From Hwangdonia lutea (GTDB lineage Bacteria > Bacteroidota > Bacteroidia > Flavobacteriales > Flavobacteriaceae), in assembly GCF_032814565.1 (NCBI RefSeq), contig NZ_CP136521.1, forward strand, positions 2,390,501 to 2,454,500: DNA of 64,000 bases, written 5' to 3'. Every line of letters starts with the position of its first letter. The first letter of the stretch is position 1. Below, in pieces: positions 25,323 to 33,727 of this stretch. The position numbers and the translations under genes were made by a program. The notes under the pieces were generated by a model. The model worked only from the letters and a program-made list of their open reading frames with translations, did no database searches and was not told where the DNA came from.

Positions 25323-28300
25323 CTAATTTAATTTAAATGATTTAGTGGTTTTAAATGGTGATAAGTTAATATTTTCCATAGACGTTTTATAAGCTTTCCA
25401 ATCGTTATTGAAAAAGGTGTTGGTTTTATCCAAGCCCTCTTTTAAAGCGTTTTTGGCATGTTCAATTAATGTGTTTTCAGTTGAAGTTAGTCCATTTTGC
25501 CTCGACCTCACGTAGCCATTCGCCAAACGGATACGCTGATTAATGTTAACTTCCGAATTGCGAGTAATACCTTGACGTTTATCTTCTTTCCCTAAATATA
25601 AGGCAATTAACTCATCTATTTTCTTAATGATGTTTTTTGAAGCTTTTATGTCATCTTCATATTTTTCTTTATCTAATTTTTTAAGTTCCGATTGGTATTT
25701 TTTTGAAACATTTTTACTTTCAACCAATTGCTTAACAGCATCTGCCATAAGTTGCGTTAAACTTTCAATATCTTTTGAAGCGTTGTAAACTTCGTCGATA
25801 CTGCTTTGGGTTTTGTTTAAACGCGGGTCGCTTTTTACGCTAATCATGTCCTCAGAAGTTTGGTCTCCAAAGTGCATCACGATTTTATAAACACCGGGTT
25901 TCACCTGTACGCCACCGTTTTCTCTTTTACTTTTTCTAATGGTTCTCGATGCTCTGTCCGGACCTTTTTCATCCATATTCCAAGTCCATTTATAAATACC
26001 GGTTTCTTTTGGTGCTTTTTGGTTTAAAGTTCGGATTAAACGATCGCCATCATAAATTTTCATCGTTAGGGAATCCCATTTGATTTTAGTTTCATCTTTT
26101 TCAGAAGCATCGTTATCTTTTTCTTGGTCTTTATCATCGCCGGAAACTTCTTTATTATCAACAGTTACATAATATGTTATTTGAGCGCCTCTCTTTCTGT
26201 TTTCGCCATGATAGATTGCGTCTGCTCCAAATCGGCTTCCGGTAGGTTGTTGATAGGCTGCTTGATAAGCAATTGGAGGCGAAAAAAGTTCTAGTTTTTT
26301 GCTTAAAAGTTGCTTGTTTTTAGCGATGGCTCGCAGCGGGCGAATATCATCTAAAACCCAAGCGGCACGACCAAAAGTGCCTATAATTAAATCGTGCTCC
26401 CGCGGATGAATAACCAAATCCTTTACCGAAACCGTAGGGAAACCCTCCGTCCATTTCGTCCATGTTTCTCCAGCATTAAGCGATAGGTATAATCCGTCAT
26501 CAGTTCCTAAAAACATGAGGTTTGGTTCTTCAATATCTTCAATTATTGACAGCGTATAGCTTTCCACATCATGGGCATCAACAATACGTGTCCATGTTTT
26601 TCCGAAATTTTTAGTGCGGTAGGCGTATGGTGTGTAGTTAAATCGCCTGTAATCATTAGCGATTAAAAGGGCTTCACCTTTGTTTTTGTTCGAAGCTTTT
26701 ATTTGCGCAATCCAACTTCCTGTGGGTAAATCTTTTATGTTTTTGGTGACCTCGGTATAGCTTTGTCCGCCATTTTGGGTTATATGTACGCGACCATCAT
26801 CGGTGCCAATCCAAAGCATATCTTTTTCAACGGGCGATGGTTCGATAACCAAAATGGTACAGTGGTTTTCGGCACCGGTGGCATCCATGGTTAATCCGCC
26901 ACTTTCACTTTGTTTAAGTTTTTCAGGGTCGTTGGTTGTTAAATCGTCAGAAATAATCTCCCATGTCAATCCTTTATCCGTTGATTTGTGCACAAATTGA
27001 CTGCCAAAATATAAGGTCTTGCTATCAAAAGGATCGATATTTATTGCTGCGTTCCAATTAAATCGGAGCTTTACATTGGCATCAGGATGCGTTGGCCTTA
27101 CCGAATAGTTGTTGCCGGTTTCGGCATCATATCTAAAAACATTTCCTTGCTGATACATAGACCAACCAAAACGTGAATTTTCTTTATCGGGCACCACATC
27201 AAATCCATCACCAAAACTAATTTCTTGCCAATAAGAGTTGCGAATTCCTTGATCTCTCCAAACATAGGCGGGGCCTTTCCACGACCCATTATCCTGCATA
27301 CCGCCGTAAACATTATACGGAATATCGTTATCTACATTAATATGATAAAATTGAGCGACCGGAAGATTGCCAATAAATCGCCACGATTTGCCGCCATCTT
27401 TGGTTATGTTTAGTCCACCATCGTTTCCATCAATCATAAAATTACCATTTTTAGGATGAATCCACCACGCATGGTGATCGGGATGAATGCCATTGTTTGC
27501 ATTGTAAGCGGGCATTAGTTGTGTAAAGTTTTTGCCGCCATCTTCTGAAACATTCACGTAAGTGTAAATGGAATACACGCGGTTTTCATTTTGAGGATCA
27601 ACATAAATTTCGGAATAATAAAACGGACGATTGCCAATATCGTTTTTATCGTTTATTTTTTTCCATTTAAAACCGCCGTCTTCACTTTTGTAAAGCGCGT
27701 TCTTTTTAGCTTCTACCAAAGCGTAAACTATGTTGGGTTTGTTTGCTGCTATGGCAATGCCTATGCGTCCTAAATTGCCTTTAGGTAAACCGTCTTCATC
27801 GGTAATTTTTTTCCATGTTTTTCCACCATCATGCGTCATGTGCAAACCAGAACCTTCACCACCGGAATTAAAAAACCAAGGATCGCGTTTGTGTTCCCAA
27901 AGGGCTGCAATTAATTTATTGGGATTTGTAGGATCCATTACCAAATCTGCAGCACCGGTTTTGTTGTTTGCAAAAAGGATTTTGTTCCAAGTTTCGCCGC
28001 CATCGGTAGTTTTAAAAACACCACGTTCGGGATGTTCGCCCCAGGGGGAGCCGATTGCTGCCACATAAACAACATTTGGGTTTGTGGGGTCGATAATAAC
28101 ACGATGAATATGCCGCGTGTTCTCTAAACCCATTGATTTCCATGATTTTCCAGCATCAAGTGAACGGTAAATACCATAACCGCCGTTTAAACTATTTCGC
28201 GGATTGCCCTCTCCGGTGCCCACCCAAATTACACTCGGGTTGGATTGTTGAATGGCCACCGCCCCAATGGAAGCCGTGACTTCCGTATCAAAAATAGGAT

Positions 28301-28526
28301 GCCAAGTAATGCCGCCAGAAGCTGATTTCCAAAGGCCACCAGAAGCGGTACCCACATACATAATGTCTGGGTTTTTATGTACCACATCTATGGCAGTAAC
28401 ACGACCGGACATGCCACCGGGGCCAATGTTTCTTGGCGCCATGTTTTTCACGATGTCCATGGAGAATTCTTGGGCAGAAAAAATAGTAACGCACAATAGC
28501 ATCACTACGGTTATGAATTTTTTCAT
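25323..28526 (-). CDS. Large secreted BNR/VPS10-type beta-propeller protein
   Basis: Secreted protein of 1067 residues with a signal peptide (FITVVMLLCVTIFSAQ). About residues 30-720 are many Asp-box/BNR repeats of the form SxDxGxTW (SLDAGKSWK, TTDGGETWN, THDGGKTWK, TKDGGKSWR, STDKGLTWE), as in sortilin/VPS10-type and YCF48-like propellers. The C-terminal part (about 820-1067) has a beta domain (TGIYKWTWNMDEKGPDRASR) and a helical tail. Often mislabelled as glycosyl hydrolase, it has no visible catalytic pair for that role. Tight coupling with the S9 peptidase suggests work on proteins or peptides. A possible -7 element TAGGTTTG lies at 28595-28588 on the minus strand. Confidence 0.85.
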   Translation of the reverse strand: MKKFITVVMLLCVTIFSAQEFSMDIVKNMAPRNIGPGGMSGRVTAIDVVHKNPDIMYVGTASGGLWKSASGGITWHPIFDTEVTASIGAVAIQQSNPSVIWVGTGEGNPRNSLNGGYGIYRSLDAGKSWKSMGLENTRHIHRVIIDPTNPNVVYVAAIGSPWGEHPERGVFKTTDGGETWNKILFANNKTGAADLVMDPTNPNKLIAALWEHKRDPWFFNSGGEGSGLHMTHDGGKTWKKITDEDGLPKGNLGRIGIAIAANKPNIVYALVEAKKNALYKSEDGGFKWKKINDKNDIGNRPFYYSEIYVDPQNENRVYSIYTYVNVSEDGGKNFTQLMPAYNANNGIHPDHHAWWIHPKNGNFMIDGNDGGLNITKDGGKSWRFIGNLPVAQFYHINVDNDIPYNVYGGMQDNGSWKGPAYVWRDQGIRNSYWQEISFGDGFDVVPDKENSRFGWSMYQQGNVFRYDAETGNNYSVRPTHPDANVKLRFNWNAAINIDPFDSKTLYFGSQFVHKSTDKGLTWEIISDDLTTNDPEKLKQSESGGLTMDATGAENHCTILVIEPSPVEKDMLWIGTDDGRVHITQNGGQSYTEVTKNIKDLPTGSWIAQIKASNKNKGEALLIANDYRRFNYTPYAYRTKNFGKTWTRIVDAHDVESYTLSIIEDIEEPNLMFLGTDDGLYLSLNAGETWTKWTEGFPTVSVKDLVIHPREHDLIIGTFGRAAWVLDDIRPLRAIAKNKQLLSKKLELFSPPIAYQAAYQQPTGSRFGADAIYHGENRKRGAQITYYVTVDNKEVSGDDKDQEKDNDASEKDETKIKWDSLTMKIYDGDRLIRTLNQKAPKETGIYKWTWNMDEKGPDRASRTIRKSKRENGGVQVKPGVYKIVMHFGDQTSEDMISVKSDPRLNKTQSSIDEVYNASKDIESLTQLMADAVKQLVESKNVSKKYQSELKKLDKEKYEDDIKASKNIIKKIDELIALYLGKEDKRQGITRNSEVNINQRIRLANGYVRSRQNGLTSTENTLIEHAKNALKEGLDKTNTFFNNDWKAYKTSMENINLSPFKTTKSFKLN

Positions 28527-28598
28527 AAATATAGTTTAGTTAGTTAATTGAAGTTTTAAAGTTAAGAAAAATGAACTGTATAAGTGTCAAACCTATTT

Positions 28599-29147
28599 TT
28601 AGCGCTTTATTTTTTTTATTTGACGGGGTTTTAGCCATAACCAAAAACCACTAAAAGACAGGAGAATTAGAGCTAATGAGGTTGCGGTTGAGTAAAAAAG
28701 CTTTAATGGCTTAGACTGATTTTTGAAGAGATAATCCAGGATAGAGCCATCGTGAATCATCTCGATGATGTCTGCTGTTCGTTGTTTTTTAGAAATTATT
28801 TCACCGGAAAAGCAATCTATTTGTAATTCTGTAAAATGATTCTCAAAACGCACTTTGGCTGTGCCTTTATTGGGCCGATAATCAATTCGGTTGATTTCAG
28901 ACGATAGATTCATTTTTTCAATATAAGCAACCGCATTGTCTTTAATGACATCTAAAGCAATTAAATCGCGATTATTGGCAATGGATTTTTGAGTGCTGGG
29001 TTTAAATTGCAGTTGATCTTTCCAGGCAAGAAGTAAACCTGTAGCTCCCATTATAAACATAAACACAACAAAGGGAACGGCAACAAACTTATGCAGTTTT
29101 CTGTAAATTCTAGATTGTTTTGCTAATGCTTTGGTTTTTGCTTTCAA
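28599..29147 (-). CDS. PepSY-associated transmembrane protein
   Basis: Protein of 182 residues with a membrane helix near residues 21-43 (FVAVPFVVFMFIMGATGLLLAW), a periplasmic PepSY-like domain (AYIEKMNLSSEINRIDYRPN, then TELQIDCFSGEI) and a C-terminal helix ending LSFSGFWLWLKPRQIKKIKR. This is the compact PepSY_TM layout seen with ferric-siderophore reductase-type or regulatory proteins; the exact function is unknown. The first codon is TTG at 29145-29147, with no ATG nearby, so the start is uncertain. It precedes the BNR/S9 pair by 72 nt. Confidence 0.75.
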   Translation of the reverse strand: MKAKTKALAKQSRIYRKLHKFVAVPFVVFMFIMGATGLLLAWKDQLQFKPSTQKSIANNRDLIALDVIKDNAVAYIEKMNLSSEINRIDYRPNKGTAKVRFENHFTELQIDCFSGEIISKKQRTADIIEMIHDGSILDYLFKNQSKPLKLFYSTATSLALILLSFSGFWLWLKPRQIKKIKR

Positions 29148-29224
29148 AAAAAACAGAAGATTTAAAGCTGCCGAAAATAAGAAATTATTACACGTTTATT
29201 CTTAAAGAGTTGTTAAGAAACTTA

Positions 29225-29797
29225 TTACCAACCACCTCTATCTTTAATATTTGATGCGCAAAGGCGTATAATTTCTGTAATGCGTTTTTCTCTTGTAGCT
29301 TCTCGTTTGGCTTGGTTTAACCAATACAAATAGCCTTTTCTGTATGACGGCGCGAAGTTTTTATAATTATTAAAAGCGTCTTTATTTTTATTGAAAGCTT
29401 GCTGAAGTGCTTTTGGAATCACTTCATTTTCAACATCATCTAAAGCGGTCCAAGAGCCGTTTTCTTTTGCGATTTTTATAATTTCAAGACCGCTTTGGTG
29501 CATTAAATTTGAAGCCTTCAATTCTTTAATATATTTTTTATTTAAAGCACTCCACACACTTTTTTTGTTTCGTGGGGTAAAATACTGTCGGCGTTTTCCG
29601 TTGCCCAAGCTTTTTACTGTAGAATCTATCCAACCGTAACAAAGTGCCACTTTTACAGCCTCTTCCCACCGCATCGACGCTTCTTTGTTTTCAACTTTAT
29701 AAAAAATAAGATACACACCTTTTACCGTGTCGTGATTTTCATGTAACCATTTGCGCCATTCGGTATCGGTTTTAAAATACAGCTCGGGGAGTTCCAT
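29225..29797 (-). CDS. YdeI/OmpD-associated family protein
   Basis: Cytoplasmic protein of 190 residues of the YdeI/OmpD-associated (bacteriocin-protection) family. Typical features are the opening LPELYFKTDTEWRKWLHENH, the core EAVKVALCYGWIDSTVKSLG (about residues 45-64), RRQYFTPRNKKSVWSALNK (about 68-86) and the C-terminal PSYRKGYLYWLNQAKREATR with RITEIIRLC. The molecular role of the family is poorly known. It starts 5 nt after the M1 peptidase gene ends, so the two are probably cotranscribed, without an obvious functional link. Confidence 0.88.
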   Translation of the reverse strand: MELPELYFKTDTEWRKWLHENHDTVKGVYLIFYKVENKEASMRWEEAVKVALCYGWIDSTVKSLGNGKRRQYFTPRNKKSVWSALNKKYIKELKASNLMHQSGLEIIKIAKENGSWTALDDVENEVIPKALQQAFNKNKDAFNNYKNFAPSYRKGYLYWLNQAKREATREKRITEIIRLCASNIKDRGGW

Positions 29798-29802
29798 GTA
29801 AA

Positions 29803-31455
29803 TTAAAGTTTTTTCACTTTAACGTAAAAATTTCTATCCACTATTAAAGTCGGGTTTCCTGAATTTAAAGGCATCGTTTTCCATGCTGCTTTCGGAAACA
29901 GCCATTGTGCTTTATCATCAATTTTAATTTGAATAGGCATGTCAAAACCATCAACAATATTGGTCCAACGGTATTTTAAGGTTTTATCTTCAAAGGTATA
30001 TTCCAAAGTCGGAATTAATGTAGTTCGTAAATACTGATTAAAAAATTCGGTTAAATCAATACCGGTTTCTTTCGATAAAAAATTTTCTATTTGTTGCGTA
30101 GTTACGGTTTGATGATAAAATTCAACATTCATTTTACGTAAAATTTGTCGCCATTTTTCATCATCCTCAATAAGTTGTCGCAAGGTATGCAACACATTGG
30201 CGCCTTTGTAATACATATCTGTGCCCGAGCCTTTTTTGTTTACGCCATAATATTTTCCAATGATGGGTTTATCATTAGCTATGTTTTTTCTCGTGCCAAT
30301 AACGTAATCTGCCGAAGCTTCTTTGCCGTAATAATAATCTAAAAATAAGTTTTCGGAATAGGATGTAAAGCTTTCATGAATCCACATATCGGCGATGTCT
30401 TTATTGGTAATGTTGTTGGCAAACCACTCGTGACCAGCTTCGTGGATAATGATAAAATCGAATTTTAAACCCCAACCAGTGCCCGATAAATCGTGTCCTA
30501 AATATCCTTTTTTGTACTGATTGCCGTAGGTTACAGAGCTTTGATGTTCCATGCCCAGATACGGTACTTCAACCAGTTTAAAACCATCGGCATAAAACGG
30601 ATATTGCCCAAACCAATGCTCAAAGGCTTCCATCATTTTTGGGGCGTCTTTAAAGTGGGTTTTGGCTTTTTCGAGGTTATCGCGCAAAACGTAATAGTCC
30701 ATATCCAAGTTCCCTGCCATACCATCGTATACCTCGGAAAAATGGACATAATCACCAATATTCATATTAACCCCGTAGTTATTGATGGGGTTTTTTACAA
30801 ACCAATGATAGGTTTTTGTATCGCCAATTTGCTCGATTTTACGCAATCTGCCGTTGGAAACATTCATTAATTTTGAAGGCACGTTTACACTGATGAGCAT
30901 GCTATCAACTTCATCGTACATGTGGTCTTTATTGGGCCACCAAACGCTCGCGCCCAAACCTTGGCACGATGTGGCAATAAAATGGTTGCCATTGTTGTCT
31001 TTTCTCCATGAAACACCACCGTCCCAAGGGGCGCGAATGGCTTCCTTCGGGATTCCCTCGTAATACACTGTTACGCTATTTATATCGCCCTCATTTTGAT
31101 TATCGATTAGCGTGATAAAATGTGCATTTCCGTCGTGTTTTATGTCTAAATCTTTTCCGTTTTGGGTTGCTTTTGTGAGTTTTAAAGGTGGTTGCAAATC
31201 GATTTGCATCACGGAATGATTTTCTAAAACTTTATATTGAATGGTGTTTTTTCCTTTAATGGATTTTTCTTCCGGATTTACTTTTATATCTAAATGATAA
31301 TAGGTTAAATCCCACCAAGAACGCTCGGGAGTAATGCTACCACGTAAGGTGTCTTGCCTTGTAAATTGATGTTTTTCAGATGACAGGTCTTGTGCTTCGA
31401 TGGAAACATACGAAAACATTAAAAAGATTACAAATAAACGGAAGCAGTAATTCAT
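29803..31455 (-). CDS. M1 family zinc metallopeptidase
   Basis: Exported aminopeptidase-type protein of 550 residues. The signal peptide is FRLFVIFLMFSYVSIEAQ. An N-terminal beta domain (about residues 40-240, YYHLDIKVNPEEKSIKGKNT) precedes the catalytic domain with HEAGHEWF near residue 337 and the downstream Glu in WIHESFTSYSEN. The exopeptidase signature is present as GMEHQSSVTYGN instead of GAMEN. It lacks the C-terminal HEAT-type domain of long M1 enzymes; compact forms like this are common in Bacteroidota. It probably trims peptides in the periplasm or at the surface. It lies 52 nt after the M28 gene, same strand. Confidence 0.93.
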   Translation of the reverse strand: MNYCFRLFVIFLMFSYVSIEAQDLSSEKHQFTRQDTLRGSITPERSWWDLTYYHLDIKVNPEEKSIKGKNTIQYKVLENHSVMQIDLQPPLKLTKATQNGKDLDIKHDGNAHFITLIDNQNEGDINSVTVYYEGIPKEAIRAPWDGGVSWRKDNNGNHFIATSCQGLGASVWWPNKDHMYDEVDSMLISVNVPSKLMNVSNGRLRKIEQIGDTKTYHWFVKNPINNYGVNMNIGDYVHFSEVYDGMAGNLDMDYYVLRDNLEKAKTHFKDAPKMMEAFEHWFGQYPFYADGFKLVEVPYLGMEHQSSVTYGNQYKKGYLGHDLSGTGWGLKFDFIIIHEAGHEWFANNITNKDIADMWIHESFTSYSENLFLDYYYGKEASADYVIGTRKNIANDKPIIGKYYGVNKKGSGTDMYYKGANVLHTLRQLIEDDEKWRQILRKMNVEFYHQTVTTQQIENFLSKETGIDLTEFFNQYLRTTLIPTLEYTFEDKTLKYRWTNIVDGFDMPIQIKIDDKAQWLFPKAAWKTMPLNSGNPTLIVDRNFYVKVKKL

Positions 31456-31507
31456 GGGTTTAAATTTTGCTTAAAATTAATTAAAAAGATGTTTAAGTTG
31501 ATGTTAA

Positions 31508-32842
31508 TTAATCTCTAAATATTTTGTTTGGAAAAGCAATCACGCTTTCAAAACCATTTTCTCCAACCGATGCGATGCCAAAAAAGTAATTGTCAATCAC
31601 GATTCCATTTAAAGTAAATTCCGATACATCACCAACGTACCGGCTATGGTCCCAGGTGGGCGATGTGGTATTTCGCCAGTATATTTTATATCCTTTGGCG
31701 CCATCAACCTTATCCCATTTAAATTTCACCGAAGGTTGTACAATACCACCAATAGCCACCTTTGTTGGCTGCGGTGGTGCAGCAGCTAAACTCGCCATAT
31801 TTATAGCGTTAACCGCAGTTAGTTTTTTTGCATAATCAAAATTAACATGCTCGATGACATCGCCATATTTTATGCCGTTTTCTTGGCGAATATCTTGATG
31901 TTGCTGGGTGTAGTTTTCGTGTGCTTCCATAATCCTGATGCCCGCAAAACCCAAGTCGTTAAACGGTCTATGATGTCCGCCACGACCAAAGCGATCCAAT
32001 CGGTACACCATCATAGGGTTCATTTCCGGCATATAGGTTTTTGTGGTTTTATGAATATAACGTGCTAATTGGCGTGAAATACCATCGACTTCGCCACCGT
32101 AAAAACGACGTGCATTTCTTTGGCGTTCGGTTTCGGTTGGAGGCGTGGGTTCAGAAAAGATTCTAAAGGTTCTATTGTCGATTACACCATCAACGCCTTT
32201 AATGTTTCCAATCATGTCGTTATTTAAAACACCGATAATGTCCCAACCTTTATCCTGAGCATATTTTGCTAATCCAGCACCGCCAAAAAGCCCTTGTTCC
32301 TCGCCAGAAAGCCCGACATAAACTATGCTGTTTTCAAACTTGTATTTACTCAATACTCGAGCGGCTTCAATAGTGCCCGCCATACCCGAGGCATTATCGT
32401 TTGCTCCGGGGGCATCGGTTGTAAAATCCATGGTATTACTGGCGCGAGAATCGATATCGCCACTCATTATAATGTAGCGATTGGGGTAGGTTGTACCTTT
32501 TTGAATGGCCACAACATTAACCACCCAAGCATCGTGTGGCACGCGACGGTTCCCTTCTTTGGTTGCAAAATCTTTTTGGTAGAAAACCTCTAAGCACTGG
32601 TTGCATTCTTTTGAGATAGACTCGAATTCTGATTTAATCCAACGTCTTGCTGCGCCAATACCACGTGTTTTGGAAAGGGTATCGCTAAAGGTGTTTCGTG
32701 TGCCAAAATTAACCAAAGTTTGAATGTCTTTTTGAATACGATCGGCCGATACCGCATCAATAATATCGTAAATTTTTTGATGGTTTTGAGAAAAGGAAGT
32801 AATGGTTAAAAGGCAAAAGCCAAATGTGATTAGAACTTTCAT
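31508..32842 (-). CDS. M28 family metallopeptidase with C-terminal FnIII-like domain
   Basis: Exported peptidase of 444 residues; the signal peptide is MKVLITFGFCLLTITSFSQN. The M28 core shows metal-binding landmarks: the SGDIDSRASNTMDF and DAPGANDNASGMAG segment (about residues 128-155), and GLSGEEQGLFGG near 180. The last 95 residues (PTKVAIGGIVQPSVKFKWDK onward) look like a fibronectin type III module. It removes N-terminal amino acids or dipeptides from peptides, most likely in the periplasm. It lies upstream of the M1 gene on the same strand and may be in one unit with it. Confidence 0.92.
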   Translation of the reverse strand: MKVLITFGFCLLTITSFSQNHQKIYDIIDAVSADRIQKDIQTLVNFGTRNTFSDTLSKTRGIGAARRWIKSEFESISKECNQCLEVFYQKDFATKEGNRRVPHDAWVVNVVAIQKGTTYPNRYIIMSGDIDSRASNTMDFTTDAPGANDNASGMAGTIEAARVLSKYKFENSIVYVGLSGEEQGLFGGAGLAKYAQDKGWDIIGVLNNDMIGNIKGVDGVIDNRTFRIFSEPTPPTETERQRNARRFYGGEVDGISRQLARYIHKTTKTYMPEMNPMMVYRLDRFGRGGHHRPFNDLGFAGIRIMEAHENYTQQHQDIRQENGIKYGDVIEHVNFDYAKKLTAVNAINMASLAAAPPQPTKVAIGGIVQPSVKFKWDKVDGAKGYKIYWRNTTSPTWDHSRYVGDVSEFTLNGIVIDNYFFGIASVGENGFESVIAFPNKIFRD

Positions 32843-32876
32843 ATTAGTCTTTGATGTAAATTAATTTTATAGTTGT

Positions 32877-33620
32877 TTATTGAATAAATGTTACTTTATT
32901 TATTTTGCCGTTTTTGACCTCGTATATAGCAATAGCATAAAAAATATTACCATTGGCAGTAACCTTTTCTTTGTCTATTACTTTATTGCCCAATACCATT
33001 CTGTTTACAATTTCAGCATTTAAATCGGGAGTTTTTTCGAACATCGATTCGTACTGTTTTTTAAGCGCATCTTGCCCTTCGGACATTAAACTGTTGGGGA
33101 ATTTGTATAATTTTATATCGGTTGAATAGGTATTTACAAAGGCATCGATATCGCGTTTGTTGTAAGCTTCCAGTTGTTTGTTTACAATAGCTTCGGGGTT
33201 TGAAGTTGTTTTTGAGTTATTGACAAAAGTCATGGATTTTATGCCTTCTTTTCCGGTATTGTAGATAGTAACATGCCTATTGGTTGCATGGTTTACGGTG
33301 GCTAATTCTTCGTCAATTACAATATTGTTTATTACCATGCGTTTGAGCACTTTAACATGGGATTTTTTATTTTTTTGAAAGAAACGGGCATAGTTTTCCT
33401 TTAATTTATCGCGCCCTAAATACATGGTGTCATTTGGAAATCGGCTTACTAAAATACGACTATCGAAAGCCTTAACAAAGTCATCTAAATTTCTGTTGTT
33501 AAAAGGTTCAATGTGTTTTTGCACTATGCTTTCAGGTTGGTTTTTGTGCAGTGAATCTGTGTGGGTTTGCGAATAAACCGAAAGGGAAAATATGAGGAAA
33601 ATGACTAGATTTAGTTTCAT
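32877..33620 (-). CDS. Secreted protein with two tandem NTF2/SnoaL-like domains
   Basis: Protein of 247 residues with a signal peptide (LNLVIFLIFSLSVYSQT). It has two NTF2-like folds in tandem that are clearly related to each other. The first covers about residues 34-130 (EPFNNRNLDDFVKAFDSRIL, FPNDTMYLGRDKLKENYARF); the second about 145-247 (EAYNKRDIDAFVNTYSTDIK, FPNSLMSEGQDALKKQYESM). An internal duplication is therefore evident. Substrate and activity are unknown. It lies 34 nt before the M28 gene, same strand. Confidence 0.8.
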   Translation of the reverse strand: MKLNLVIFLIFSLSVYSQTHTDSLHKNQPESIVQKHIEPFNNRNLDDFVKAFDSRILVSRFPNDTMYLGRDKLKENYARFFQKNKKSHVKVLKRMVINNIVIDEELATVNHATNRHVTIYNTGKEGIKSMTFVNNSKTTSNPEAIVNKQLEAYNKRDIDAFVNTYSTDIKLYKFPNSLMSEGQDALKKQYESMFEKTPDLNAEIVNRMVLGNKVIDKEKVTANGNIFYAIAIYEVKNGKINKVTFIQ

Positions 33621-33656
33621 TGTAATTTGATTGATGTTCTAAAGATAGTAAAATAA

Positions 33657-33696
33657 AAAAACGCTCAAGAAAATTAATTCTTAAGCGCTTTTCTCA
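33657..33696 (-). terminator. Terminator-like hairpin after acyl-CoA dehydrogenase gene
   Basis: Nearly complementary arms AAAAACGCTCAAGAA (33657-33671) and TTCTTAAGCGCTTTT (33678-33692), one bulge and one mismatch, with an A-tract that becomes a T-tract on the minus strand. It closes the beta-oxidation operon. Confidence 0.7.
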
Positions 33697-33727
33697 TTTG
33701 AGCTAGTCACACTATGTTTTTAGAAAA

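Noticed and set aside
25323-28526. Calling the BNR-repeat protein a glycosyl hydrolase
   Set aside because: Asp-box repeats alone are not evidence of sialidase or other hydrolase activity; no catalytic Arg triad or acid pair was identified.
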